Origin: Jutongia hominis | GTDB taxonomy: Bacteria > Bacillota > Clostridia > Lachnospirales > Lachnospiraceae | Direction: 5' to 3' | DNA length: 64,000 nucleotides | Assembly: GCF_014384965.1 (NCBI RefSeq) | Contig: NZ_JACRSW010000030.1 | Coordinates: 1-64,000, forward strand | Shown: positions 7,249-16,730 of the stretch, one piece after another | Numbering within the stretch: the stretch's first letter is position 1 | Layout: each line of letters begins with the position of its first letter | Notes under the pieces: model-generated | Told to the model about the DNA's origin: nothing | The model's database searches: none | What the model saw: only the letters and a program-made list of their open reading frames with translations | Position numbers and translations under genes: made by a program

Positions 7249-7974
7249 ATGATTTTTGAAATTGCTATCGTAGAAGATCAGGCAACTGCCAGTGAAACGC
7301 TGACCGATCACCTTGACACATGGGCAAAAGAACGCGGGCATCAGATTTCCTGCCACGTATATTCTTCCGGAGAGAAACTTTTTGCTACAGAAGACATAAT
7401 AAAAAAAGCCGATATCTTTTTTCTCGATATCAGGCTTTCTTTGGAAGATGATCCTGCTATTATGAACGGTATTCAGATCGCACAGAATTTACGTAATAAA
7501 GGCTTTGACGGAGAGATCATTTTTCTGACTGCTTTTACGGAATATGTCTTTCAGGGGTATGAAGTCCGTGCGTTCCATTATCTTTTAAAACCGGTCTCTT
7601 TTGAACCTCTGATGCGCTGTATGGATGCACTGACAAAGGATCATTCCAATCAATGTTATATCTTTAATGACTATAAGACCACTTTGCAGATCCCATATAA
7701 CGAGATCATCTGCTTTACGAGTCTTAAACACTCTGTAGATATTCTGACAACAAAAGACATATTCAAACAGAGATCTACTCTGAATACCATTGCCGGTTAT
7801 CTCCCCGACTGCTTTATCCGCTGTCACCGTTCTAATATTGTAAATATGAAGCACATCTATAAGATTGAAGGCACTACCATCTCGCTTTCGAATCACCTGA
7901 CGCTGCAGATCGGACGATCCTACTTAAATGATGTTCGAAAAGCCTTTATGGCATTTGCGGTACGAATGCGCTAA
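7249..7974 (+). CDS. AgrA-like LytTR response regulator
   Basis: The 241-aa protein has a receiver domain (1-125) with acidic pocket E9/D10, phospho-acceptor Asp60 in IFFLDIRL, the T/F switch region FLTAFTEY and the conserved Lys in LLKPVS. A LytTR domain follows (about 135-240), with ECHR-like DCFIRCHRSNIVNMKHI. It probably binds the three 34-bp repeats at the agr promoters and gives the usual positive loop. It ends 28 bp from the convergent ABC exporter genes. Confidence 0.9.
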   Translation: MIFEIAIVEDQATASETLTDHLDTWAKERGHQISCHVYSSGEKLFATEDIIKKADIFFLDIRLSLEDDPAIMNGIQIAQNLRNKGFDGEIIFLTAFTEYVFQGYEVRAFHYLLKPVSFEPLMRCMDALTKDHSNQCYIFNDYKTTLQIPYNEIICFTSLKHSVDILTTKDIFKQRSTLNTIAGYLPDCFIRCHRSNIVNMKHIYKIEGTTISLSNHLTLQIGRSYLNDVRKAFMAFAVRMR

Positions 7975-8002
7975 TACTGCTATTTCTTTTCTGAACCGGC
8001 TT

Positions 8003-9787
8003 TTACACACTCTTATACTGTGCTTCATACAATTCATAATATTTTCCATGCTTTTGCAAAAGTTCTTCATGCGTTCCGGCTTCCGCGATACCGCCATCGC
8101 TGATATACATGATACAGTCTGCATTCTGTATGGTTGACAGACGATGTGCAATGATAAAAGAAGTTCTTCCTTTTAAAAGGTGGTTTAGGCCTTCCTGCAA
8201 AACGATCTCTGTCTCTGTATCAATGCTTGAGGTTGCTTCATCTAAGATCAGGATTGCCGGATCTGCTAAAAGTGCTCTTGCAAAAGAGATTAACTGTCTT
8301 TGTCCTACGGACAGACGGCTTCCTCTTTCATTCACCTGTGTCTGGTAACCGTCCTCCATTTGCATGATAAAATCATGTGCGCATACTGTCTTAGCAGCAC
8401 GGATCACTTCTTCATCCGTTGCTGTCTTATTTCCATATCGGATATTATCCATGATCGTTCCACCAAAGATGAAACTGTCCTGCATCATAACACCCATCTG
8501 TTTACGCAGGGAACGAAGAGTCACTTTCGAAATGTCCACACCGTCGATCAGGATTCTTCCGCTATCCACATTGTAGAACCGGCTGATCAGATTGACGATC
8601 GTGCTTTTTCCCGCTCCGGTCGGACCTACGAATGCAATGGTTTTGCCCGGCTCAACGCTGAAATTAACATCCTTTAAGATTTCTACTCCTTTTTCATAAC
8701 TGAATGTCACATGTTCAAATTCGAGTTTACCCTGAATGGCAGGCATTTCGATTGCATCTTTGGCATCCTTTACTTCTACCGGCTCATCAATGGTTTCAAA
8801 AATCCTTTCTAAATAGGAAACTGCTGTGACCACGCTGTTATAAAAGCTTGCGATCGTATTGATCGGTGCCCAGAAACGGCTGATATACGCTGTAAATGCG
8901 ATCAGCACACCAATACTGACACCTGATACATTGCCATCTATTATATAATGAACACCCAGCACGTAGACAAAGGCTGTTGTGATCGTTGAGATCAGGTCGA
9001 CCATTGGCCCCATTGCGAAGCCATAATACGATGCATGCATCCAGGAATCTCTATAGTTCTGACTCAGATCATTAAAGATCTCTGTATTTTTATCTTCCCG
9101 GACAAATGCCTGTGTCACACGAATACCATTGATACTTTCCGAGATATATGCGTTCAGATTCGATTGTTTGTTGCTCTGTATCTGCCATGCCCGACGCTGT
9201 CCTCTTTTGATCAGCACAATGAACAGAAACAAAAACGGCAGTCCGCACAGACAGATCAATGTTAATCGGACATTCATATAAAACATAAAGCCAATAATAA
9301 AAAGTAAGTTAAACAGATCGGTGATCGTTTGTAAAATACCATTGGATAAAATATCACTCAGGTTATTTACATAATTGACTACACGCACCTGAATCTTTCC
9401 ATGTGGCCGCTCATCATAATAACTAAACGGAAGTTCTTGCAGCTTTTCAAAGATATCTTCTCTTAATTGATGTATCACATCCTGTCCTACATGCATGGTC
9501 AGTGTGATCTTTAAGCGAATGCAAACAACAAGATAGATACAGATCACTGCTGTCAAAAGCACGATTCCTACAATCCCTGTTATATTTTTATCCGGAATAT
9601 ATACATCCATTTCAAGCTGTAAAAACTTTGGCAGAAATGTTGATAAAAATGCAGATGACAGCATCAAAAATAAAGCAAGAAGCATCTTTGTCTTATGTGG
9701 TGCCACATATTTTGCCAGCCGCTTTACCTGATTGATATCAAACTTTTCTTCTAAGACTTCATCCATATCATAACGGTTTCTAGCCAT
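8003..9787 (-). CDS. ABC exporter half-transporter, catalytic-site subunit
   Basis: The 594-aa product has a six-helix exporter domain (about 30-325) fused to an ATPase. Walker A GPTGAGKS (388-395), Walker B ending LILDEATS with catalytic Glu517, and switch His548 (IIAHRLS) are canonical. Its signature is altered to LSVGQ (492-496). In heterodimeric exporters this pattern, paired with the next subunit, gives one working and one degenerate ATP site. It is the second gene of the pair, 67 bp after its partner. Substrate unknown; drug, lipid or peptide are all possible. The AIP itself needs no ABC exporter, so proximity to agr need not mean function there. Confidence 0.88.
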   Translation of the reverse strand: MARNRYDMDEVLEEKFDINQVKRLAKYVAPHKTKMLLALFLMLSSAFLSTFLPKFLQLEMDVYIPDKNITGIVGIVLLTAVICIYLVVCIRLKITLTMHVGQDVIHQLREDIFEKLQELPFSYYDERPHGKIQVRVVNYVNNLSDILSNGILQTITDLFNLLFIIGFMFYMNVRLTLICLCGLPFLFLFIVLIKRGQRRAWQIQSNKQSNLNAYISESINGIRVTQAFVREDKNTEIFNDLSQNYRDSWMHASYYGFAMGPMVDLISTITTAFVYVLGVHYIIDGNVSGVSIGVLIAFTAYISRFWAPINTIASFYNSVVTAVSYLERIFETIDEPVEVKDAKDAIEMPAIQGKLEFEHVTFSYEKGVEILKDVNFSVEPGKTIAFVGPTGAGKSTIVNLISRFYNVDSGRILIDGVDISKVTLRSLRKQMGVMMQDSFIFGGTIMDNIRYGNKTATDEEVIRAAKTVCAHDFIMQMEDGYQTQVNERGSRLSVGQRQLISFARALLADPAILILDEATSSIDTETEIVLQEGLNHLLKGRTSFIIAHRLSTIQNADCIMYISDGGIAEAGTHEELLQKHGKYYELYEAQYKSV

Positions 9788-9854
9788 TTATCTATACCAT
9801 CCTTTCCTATACAGACTCCTTTCAGAGACTGTATATCTCTTTTTCATTTCCTGC

Positions 9855-11597
9855 TTACTCTCTGACCGCATCGGCTGCTTCCGGGAACTGGTGTTTATAT
9901 ACGGTAGCGTAATAACCATTCTTCTTAAGAAGCTCTTTATGCGTACCATGCTCAATGATCTTTCCCTGATCCAGTACCAGAATCTGATCCGCATTCATGA
10001 TCGAAGAAATACGGTATGCAATAATAAAGATCGTGCAGGCATGGTCGATGTTCTCAAGCTGCTTCTGGATATAACTTTCTGTCTCCATATCCACTGCGGA
10101 GGTGGTATCATCCAATACCAGAATTGCCGGTTCTTTCAGTAATGCTCTTGCCAGTGAAATACGCTGCTTTTGTCCTCCTGACAGTCCGACACCTCTTTCA
10201 CCTACGATCGTATCATATCCTTCCGGAAGATTCTGAATAAAATGATTGGCATCCGCCATACGGGCAACTTCTTTGACTTTTTCAAAGCTGATATCCGGCT
10301 TGCCATAAGCAATATTTCCTTCGATCGTATCAGAGAAAAGGAAAACATCCTGCATCGCCATACCGATGTTGTCGCGCAGATCATGCATATCATAATCTTT
10401 TACATTGACACCATCGACTAAGACTTCTCCCTCTGTTGCATCAAAGAAACGGCACATCAGATTGACTATTGTTGATTTGCCTGCTCCTGTTGTCCCAATA
10501 ATGCCGACCGTTTCACCTTTTTTTACATCAAAGTTGATGTTTTGAAGAATATCTTCATCATCGGCACGGTATGATACATTTTTGAAGGTCACATTTCCTT
10601 CTAATTTTTTATGCTTCACAGGCTTTTTCGGACGTTTGATATCCGGTTCCGCACTGTAAGTATCATAGATTTTTTCTACAGATGTAGTAAATCTCTGCAC
10701 ATCATTGATCCACCATCCTGCCATACGCAGAGGAACTGTCAGCATCCAGAGATATCCGTTTACTGCGACAAGATCACCGAGTGTCATCTGCCCTTTTACT
10801 ACCATGATACCGCCAACAAGCATTAAGATGATCGTTAAAACATAGGATAAAAACTCAAATACCGGCACATATCTTCTCCAGATCTTTGCAGCTCCTAATT
10901 CTGCTTCTCTGTATATGTCATTTTGCACATTGAATTTTTCCTTTTCATAATCTTCTTTTGCAAATGCTTTCACCACGCGGTTTCCGCTGATATTTTCCTG
11001 TACAAATGTGTTCAGACCGGAAAATGCATCACGGCATTTCTTAAATGCAGGATGTACACTTTTTGCCTGCAAATATGTTGTAAGTGCTGCCAGCGGCAAT
11101 ACGATCACCATGCAAAGTGCCATCGGAACATTGATTGTAAAAATCATGACCAATGCCAGCACAAAATATAATATGTTTTCATAAATCGTATAAATGACAT
11201 ATGCCACAAAATGACGGATTGCATCCATATCACCGGTCTGTCGTCCCATCAGATCTCCGGTCCTATTCTTATTATAGAAAGCAAAATCTTCCATCAAAAG
11301 CTTGCGGTAAACCTTATCACGCATCGCATAAAGAACTCCCTGTGAGCTGGTTTCAAAAAGCACCTGTGAACTAAACCGGCATACCCCCTTTACGACTACA
11401 AGCCCGACAAGGATCCCGACAAGCGGAATCAGATATTCTGTCTTTCCTCCTTTGATCACGGTATCTACTATAATCTTGGAGATATAGGGACTCGCCAGTG
11501 CCGCTGCTGCTAAGATCGTAACTAAAACCATACCAAAGAACATACGCAGGCGGTATTTTTTCAAGAAAGCATAAAACCATTTCATCGCTGTCATCAT
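9855..11597 (-). CDS. ABC exporter half-transporter, degenerate-site subunit
   Basis: The 580-aa product has the same exporter plan, with Walker A GTTGAGKS (368-375) and a perfect LSGGQ (472-476). The catalytic Glu after Walker B is Asp497 (LVLDDTTS) and the switch His is Tyr528 (IIAYRIS). It therefore supplies the good signature to its partner's good Walker site, and its own Walker site should hydrolyse ATP poorly. Start at 11597 has GAGGAGAGAAG before ATG. First gene of a two-gene leftward operon; its upstream region is one arm of a long palindromic element. Confidence 0.88.
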   Translation of the reverse strand: MMTAMKWFYAFLKKYRLRMFFGMVLVTILAAAALASPYISKIIVDTVIKGGKTEYLIPLVGILVGLVVVKGVCRFSSQVLFETSSQGVLYAMRDKVYRKLLMEDFAFYNKNRTGDLMGRQTGDMDAIRHFVAYVIYTIYENILYFVLALVMIFTINVPMALCMVIVLPLAALTTYLQAKSVHPAFKKCRDAFSGLNTFVQENISGNRVVKAFAKEDYEKEKFNVQNDIYREAELGAAKIWRRYVPVFEFLSYVLTIILMLVGGIMVVKGQMTLGDLVAVNGYLWMLTVPLRMAGWWINDVQRFTTSVEKIYDTYSAEPDIKRPKKPVKHKKLEGNVTFKNVSYRADDEDILQNINFDVKKGETVGIIGTTGAGKSTIVNLMCRFFDATEGEVLVDGVNVKDYDMHDLRDNIGMAMQDVFLFSDTIEGNIAYGKPDISFEKVKEVARMADANHFIQNLPEGYDTIVGERGVGLSGGQKQRISLARALLKEPAILVLDDTTSAVDMETESYIQKQLENIDHACTIFIIAYRISSIMNADQILVLDQGKIIEHGTHKELLKKNGYYATVYKHQFPEAADAVRE

Positions 11598-11635
11598 CTT
11601 CTCTCCTCTCGCTTTTTCCTATCGTATATGCATAT

Positions 11636-12159
11636 GCCATTTACCAAACAACATCCAAATCTTATACCCGATCTCACAACACAATGTATGTCTTATGTAA
11701 TGTCTGTGTCTGGCAGTTTTATTTTGTTTTTGTCTTTTCAGGCACTGTTTCGTCTGTCAAGAATATCTAAGATTTTTTGCTTTTTTGCTCTTATTATGGG
11801 CGCTCTCATCTGATATAGGGGCAAGGCCGGTCTGATGTACATTGCTGTTTGGGAATCTCAAAGACCGTCGCCACTTGCACTGCAAAAAAGTATTTGCTTT
11901 TTGCAGTGCTACGTGTGCGCTACGTGGCTTTGCGAAGCGGAAGCGTGTCCCAAACAACAATGCTACTCAGACTGAGTCGCCCCTATAGTTATGACCCGCG
12001 CCCAATAAGCAAAAAAGCTTAAAAATCAGATATTCTAAACAGCCGTCGTGTCTCTGAAAAGACAAAACTCAAAATAAAACTGCAACACTTAGATATCATA
12101 TGGGACATACATTGTGTTGTGAGAATTTGCCGTTCTTGTGATGTTGTTTCGTAAATGGC
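11636..12159 (+). repeat. Long palindromic element, copy 1 (core 11798-12003)
   Basis: A 524-bp quasi-palindrome fills the divergent region between the ABC exporter and the AraC regulator. The core starts GGGCGCTCTC and ends GCGCCC. Inside it TATAGGGGC (11814-11822) pairs with GCCCCTATA (11979-11987), and CTGCAAAAA (from 11880) pairs with TTTTTGCAG (11898-11906). Outside it AGAATATCT pairs with AGATATTCT, and the arms continue to match out to GCCATTTAC (11636) against GTAAATGGC (12151-12159), including a 20-bp block CTCACAACACAATGTATGTC and its complement. Arms are 162 and 156 nt. Open frames inside it are by-products of the repeat. Three other copies are in this window. Confidence 0.9.
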
Positions 12160-12427
12160 TGTTCTTTTTATCTTTTGCAAGTATACATATTAATTCCAAG
12201 AGATAATATAATAGTATGATACAAAAATAGAACAAATCTATTTTCTTTTCTCTTTTGCTTGATTCTTTTTTCTTGACTTCTTTTTTCCCTTTTGGCAATA
12301 TAGACTTATATCACACAGAAAAAGCAGTCTGTTTTACGTTTGATGATAACAAAATAGTATTAATTTTTGACAAAATAATTTTATTACATTTCTATTTTTT
12401 ATCAATTATCAATCAAGGAGAGAAAGT

Positions 12428-13468
12428 ATGAGGAATCTATTTGAATATACGGACGGGTTGAACCACCCGATGGAAGCTTTTTTTCATATCACTAATGATC
12501 ATAATTTTCCAATCCTTCCGCATTGGCACTATTTCATTGAGATCATTTATCTGACCAAAGGACATATCGAAGCAACTTGTGATCAGGCAGTTTATGTGCT
12601 GCATCCCGGAGATATGATCATTTTCTGCCCGCAAAAGATCCATTCCGTGGATGTCCTGAGTGATCCTGCTCTTCCGTCCGGCTATTATAAAGAAAAATCG
12701 ACTGATGAATGCCGGCTCTATGATCAGGCTTCAAAAGCTCTGACAAATCCGAAGCATAATGCGATCTATCCGATCCTGTGTGACCAGACGATCGCACAAA
12801 CACCACAAACGGATATTCATTATGAGGTCCTAAAGTTTGACCTTAACTTTTTGCAGACCGGTAATCAGTTCAAAACCAGTTTTTCGAGAACACTTCTCTA
12901 CGCATTTGAACAGGATCCGGCTAATATTTTCTTTTGTAAAGACCGAATGACCGGTTTTGATGCCGGTGATCTGATAGCTTCTTGTATTCATGAAATGCGT
13001 AAACACCAATATGGTTACGATGTCATGGCAAGTTCTTATACTACTGCCCTGTTGACTAATATCATGCGGCTCTGGAAAAAGAACGGGATCGACTGGAACC
13101 ATCACAAGACACAAAACGCTTCGGGAAGTCAGGCTTTTGACGAGATCACGCAATATATTGACAGCCATTATAATGAACCCCTGCAGGTTCAAGATCTTGC
13201 AAACCGCTGCAATATGAGTTATTCCTATTTTGCTAAACTGTTTCGCCAGACATATAACCAGTCCTGCAAAGAATACATTGAATTTATCCGGATCAGTAAA
13301 GTAATGGATCTGTTATATTTTACCGATTATGATCTGACTTATATCAGTCAGGAAACCGGATTTGCAGATTGCAGCCATCTGATCCGCACATTTCGAAAAA
13401 GAAAGGGGATCACTCCGAAACAATGGAGGAAACAGAACACACAAGCATCAAAGTACATTAATTTGTAA
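12428..13468 (+). CDS. AraC-family transcriptional regulator with cupin sensor
   Basis: The 346-aa protein has an N-terminal cupin-type ligand domain (PHWHYFIEIIYLTKGHIE near 35-55, then LHPGDMIIFCPQKIHSV) and a C-terminal pair of helix-turn-helices (about 240-340, with DLANRCNMSYSYFAKLFRQ and ISQETGFADCSHLIRTFRK). The family usually senses sugars and controls neighbouring carbohydrate genes, but no such genes adjoin it here. ATG 12428 is preceded by AAGGAGAGAAAGT. A TTGACA at 12367-12372 with TTCTAT 17 bp later is a weak promoter candidate. Confidence 0.88.
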   Translation: MRNLFEYTDGLNHPMEAFFHITNDHNFPILPHWHYFIEIIYLTKGHIEATCDQAVYVLHPGDMIIFCPQKIHSVDVLSDPALPSGYYKEKSTDECRLYDQASKALTNPKHNAIYPILCDQTIAQTPQTDIHYEVLKFDLNFLQTGNQFKTSFSRTLLYAFEQDPANIFFCKDRMTGFDAGDLIASCIHEMRKHQYGYDVMASSYTTALLTNIMRLWKKNGIDWNHHKTQNASGSQAFDEITQYIDSHYNEPLQVQDLANRCNMSYSYFAKLFRQTYNQSCKEYIEFIRISKVMDLLYFTDYDLTYISQETGFADCSHLIRTFRKRKGITPKQWRKQNTQASKYINL

Positions 13469-13636
13469 AGATCAGTGGAGCAAAATCCTATTAAGGAAAT
13501 AGTCCTTCGGAAGCATTCGGAACTTTTGACACCATGATGTTATCATGCAATTTGCTAAAAACAACCGCTAGCTTTTCAGCAAAAATGTCAATATTTTTTT
13601 CTAATGAAACTGTGTATATTAAAAGAACAACTTGCA

Positions 13637-14189
13637 AAGAAACTATGTGATCTTTATCTGTAATTACGATCCGTTTGGAAAAGGAAGATGTTTTTACCGT
13701 TTTGAAAATGTCTGCGTTGACGATCCATCCCTGAAACTGAAGGACGATTCCGTTAAGATCATGATCAATCCTTACGGAAATGACACGAAGCAATTCGGAA
13801 AAGGATTTGCCGCATTGATGGATTTTCTAAAAAACGGTCAGATATCCGATACCTATACAGAATCGCTGAAGGATGAGATCACAGAGGTCAAAGTGAGTGA
13901 AGAGTGGAGGCGAAGATATATGAAACTACTGATAAGAGATCAGGAAAACATTGAACTTGGCAAAGAAGTTGGAAAAGAACTGGGTGAATTATCAACCTGC
14001 GTCCGACAGGTAAAAACTAATATGGAACAATTTTCTGCCAGCCAACTGGCTTCCCTGCTCGGATTTGACCAATTGACCATTGAAGAAATATCAGAAAGCA
14101 TAAAGGCTCATCCTGACTGGAGCAATGAAAAGATTGCAACAGAACTGTTGGAAGAACGTAATAAACATAATAATACGGATGAATCGTGA
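13637..14189 (+). pseudogene. Truncated duplicate of the Rpn-family gene (3' part only)
   Basis: About 550 bp that is nearly identical to 15060-15628 of the intact gene downstream. Differences are a handful of substitutions, a 24-bp deletion in the repetitive GKEIGEKLGKEVGKELG coding stretch, and one extra codon near the end. Sequence corresponding to roughly the first 115 residues is missing, including the D-x(n)-E-x-Q nuclease residues. The frame is still open but starts only at a TTG without a clear ribosome site. The low divergence points to a recent duplication. Confidence 0.8.
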
Positions 14190-14301
14190 ATGTTGCTCCC
14201 ATACATCGATCCGCTCTTTTATATTATGCTTGCTGCTTCAAGCACATAAATCCGCTCTTTTATATCATAAACGTTGCTTCAGGCACATAAACCCGCTCTT
14301 T
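14190..14301 (+). repeat. 41-bp tandem repeats after the truncated Rpn copy
   Basis: CCGCTCTTTT occurs at 14211, 14252 and 14293, a 41-bp period, with units of the form GCTTC(A/C)AGCACATAAATCCGC. The same repeat family follows the intact gene at 15629-15781, so the repeats were part of the duplicated block. The rest of the stretch up to 14527 shows nothing recognisable. Confidence 0.75.
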
Positions 14302-14527
14302 TGAAATTTTCGTTTTCCTAAAGCGTATTATTCTATGAAATATTCTTTGGAAGTGTAAGAAATATACCTTACACTAAAAAGCAACTCCTTCTATATTTTT
14401 ATCTAATTTTTCAAAATCAATACACTTCAAAACACAGTTATTACTTTTTAAATCCAACAAAATAACCTCAGGAAGAATCTTAATTTTATACTAAAATCCG
14501 GTTGAAACGCAGCTGCTTGCTGTATAT

Positions 14528-14580
14528 AATAAAAGCAGAAACACACCATTTTTTGTGTAAAAATCTGTTTTGCTTTTATT
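14528..14580. other. Strong hairpin upstream of the Rpn gene
   Basis: AATAAAAGCA (14528-14537) pairs with TGCTTTTATT (14571-14580). The stem continues with AAACA against TGTTT across a bulged G. The A/T-rich flanks could act as a bidirectional terminator between the truncated and intact copies. Confidence 0.45.
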
Positions 14581-14713
14581 TATTGGAGCGGTATTCCTTT
14601 CGTTTGATTGAAAAGAGCAATCGATTATCGCTGACAGAGCATCACGCCTAAATCATGTTTCTCGAATATATAAAAGTAAGATTTTTCTGCCAACACAAGA
14701 AATGGAGAAACAT

Positions 14714-15628
14714 ATGACAAGAAAGTACAAAAGACTCGAAGAACTGGAAATATGGGATGATTTTATGTTTGGAGCTGTGATGAGCAACAAAGAACTTTGC
14801 AAACATCTGCTTGAGATCATTCTCCAAAAGAAAATCAAGGACATCCGATATACAGAACTTCAAAAAACAATTGATCTGCAATACGATGCAAAAAGCATTC
14901 GGCTGGATGTATATGTAGAGGATGATCTGGACTCTGTCTATAATATCGAGATCCAGACAACCGATGAAAAAAATCTTCCTAAAAGATCGCGGTTTTATCA
15001 GGGAATGATCGATCTGAACATTCTAAACAAAGGGGAATCCTATAACAAGCTAAAGAAAAGCTATGTGATCTTTATCTGTAATTACGATCCGTTTAGAAAA
15101 GGAAGATGTTTTTACCGTTTTGAAAATGTCTGCGTTGACGATCCATCCCTGAAACTGAAGGACGATTCCGTTAAGATCATGATCAATCCTTACGGAAATG
15201 ACACAAAGCAATTCGGAAAAGGATTTGCCGCATTGATGGATTTTCTAAAAAACGGTCAGATATCCGATACCTATACAGAATCGCTGAAGGACGAGATCAC
15301 AGAGGTCAAAGTGAGTGAAGAGTGGAGGCGAAGATATATGAAACTACTGATAAGAGATCAAGAAAACATTGAACTTGGCAAGGAGATTGGTGAAAAACTT
15401 GGCAAAGAAGTTGGAAAAGAACTGGGTGAATTATCAACCTGCGTCCGACAGGTAAGAACTAATATGGAACAATTTTCTGCCAGCCAACTGGCTTCCCTGC
15501 TCGGATTTGACCAATTGACCATTGAAGAAATATTAGAAAGCATAAAGGCTCATCCTGACTGGAGCAATGAAAAGATTGCAACAGAACTGTTGGAAGAACG
15601 TAATAAGCATAATACGGATGAATCGTGA
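14714..15628 (+). CDS. Rpn-family PD-(D/E)XK nuclease / putative transposase
   Basis: The start is set at 14714, where GGAG lies 6 bases upstream; a slightly longer frame starts at 14702. The 304-aa protein opens LEIWDDFMFGAVMSN, typical of the family. It carries the nuclease residues Asp65 (IRLDVYVED) and Glu79-x-Gln81 (YNIEIQ), then YVIFICNYDPF and a long hydrophilic tail with the Gly-Lys-rich repeat GKEIGEKLGKEVGKELG. Rpn proteins are RecA-independent recombination-promoting nucleases, common in many copies in gut Firmicutes. The C-terminal repeat length differs by 8 residues from the truncated copy, a hint of length variation. Confidence 0.82.
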   Translation: MTRKYKRLEELEIWDDFMFGAVMSNKELCKHLLEIILQKKIKDIRYTELQKTIDLQYDAKSIRLDVYVEDDLDSVYNIEIQTTDEKNLPKRSRFYQGMIDLNILNKGESYNKLKKSYVIFICNYDPFRKGRCFYRFENVCVDDPSLKLKDDSVKIMINPYGNDTKQFGKGFAALMDFLKNGQISDTYTESLKDEITEVKVSEEWRRRYMKLLIRDQENIELGKEIGEKLGKEVGKELGELSTCVRQVRTNMEQFSASQLASLLGFDQLTIEEILESIKAHPDWSNEKIATELLEERNKHNTDES

Positions 15629-15781
15629 ATGCTGTTTCAAACATATAAATCTACTCTTTGATATTATGAATGCTGCTTCGAGCACATAAATCTACTCTTT
15701 TATATCGTGAATGCTGTTTCAAATATATAAATCTGCTCTTTGATATCATACATGCTGCTTCAAACACATAATTTGCTCTTA
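15629..15781 (+). repeat. 41-bp tandem repeats after the intact Rpn gene
   Basis: CT(A/G)CTCTTT recurs at 15651, 15692 and 15733, and a variant at 15773, giving periods of 41, 41 and 40 bp. Units contain GCTTC(A/G)A(A/G)CACATAAAT. Four degenerate units are seen against three after the truncated copy. Confidence 0.75.
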
Positions 15782-16116
15782 CAATTTTCTCTTTTTATTT
15801 CATAGAACTATTTATCCGTTCATTCGCTAAAGAAAAGCAAATCCCTATGAACTTTATTTTGAATTCATTTCATAAACAAATCTTAAAGTCACACAGTAAG
15901 TCTATGATTTTAGGACAAGATGTGGTATATTTACTTTTATGTGTATGAATAAATCATACCTTGATTTTACAGTTGAAAACGCTATCATGGTATTCATTGA
16001 AGTAAAATGTCATTGTATATCAAAAATCCTTCTCGAAATTTTTCATTCAAAAGATTCCGAGAGTACACCACTATACGAGCAGTTTTCTATTCCACAAAAA
16101 GAAAGGTGGCTTTTTG
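15782..16116. other. Intergenic leader of the DUF5662 gene
   Basis: No convincing gene. A short open frame (15939-16133) overlaps the next gene's start and has no ribosome site. The segment 16063-16101 (…TACGAGCAG…CTATTCCA…) closely resembles the last 40 bp of the 93-bp tandem units at 16731-17102, so the downstream array shares sequence with this leader. Confidence 0.6.
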
Positions 16117-16677
16117 ATGAGTCTTTGGTATAACTTTTGGGGACATTTACGAACGATCCTGCATCATAAGAATCTGGTTCGTCATTATTGTTTTCGTGCC
16201 GGACTTTATAAGCAGGGAATCATGCATGACTGGTCAAAATATTCTCCGGTCGAATTTATCAATAGTGTCCGCAATTTCCAAGGCGGCAAAAAAAGCCCAA
16301 ACTTTGGTGAAAAAGCAACGAAGGGATATTCTTCTTCCTGGCTTCATCACAAAGGACGTAATCGTCACCATTTTGAATACTGGATCGACTTCACTTTAAA
16401 TCCCGATGAGGGCTTGCAAGGAATGCCAATGCCGACCAGATATGTGTTGGAAATGTTTTGCGACCGCATCGCAGCAAGCAAAAACTACAATCGTAAGAAT
16501 TATGACGATTCTTTTCCTCTTGCTTATTATGAAAAGAACAAATCCCATTATATCCTGCACAAGGATACAAAAGAACTTTTGGAACGTCTTTTGCATATGC
16601 TTGCCGATGAAGGCGAAGACAAGACATTTGCTTATATCCGCAAAAATATAGATTGGAAACATTCTCCAAAATGGTAA
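16117..16677 (+). CDS. DUF5662 family protein
   Basis: The ATG at 16117 follows AAAGGTGG by 7 bases; a TTG one codon earlier is less likely. The 186-aa protein matches the DUF5662 pattern: an N-terminal helix NFWGHLRTILHHKNLV, GIMHDWSKYSPVEF, WLHHKGRNRHHFEYW, then MPTRYVLEMFCDRIAASKNY. The spaced His/Asp residues (HD, HH, HH) resemble a small HD-type metal-binding helical fold, so hydrolase activity is possible, but the function is unknown. It is cytoplasmic by composition. Confidence 0.8.
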   Translation: MSLWYNFWGHLRTILHHKNLVRHYCFRAGLYKQGIMHDWSKYSPVEFINSVRNFQGGKKSPNFGEKATKGYSSSWLHHKGRNRHHFEYWIDFTLNPDEGLQGMPMPTRYVLEMFCDRIAASKNYNRKNYDDSFPLAYYEKNKSHYILHKDTKELLERLLHMLADEGEDKTFAYIRKNIDWKHSPKW

Positions 16678-16730
16678 TCGTGCAATCACCTTAGATAAAA
16701 TATTTTAAATTATCAACAGACCAGAAAATA

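Noticed and set aside
8109..8677. Rightward open frames opposite the ABC exporter genes
   Set aside because: They are antisense to strongly conserved ATPase motifs and have no independent coding signs.
15939..16133. 64-codon open frame before the DUF5662 gene
   Set aside because: It has no ribosome-binding site, no family resemblance, and overlaps the well-supported start at 16117.
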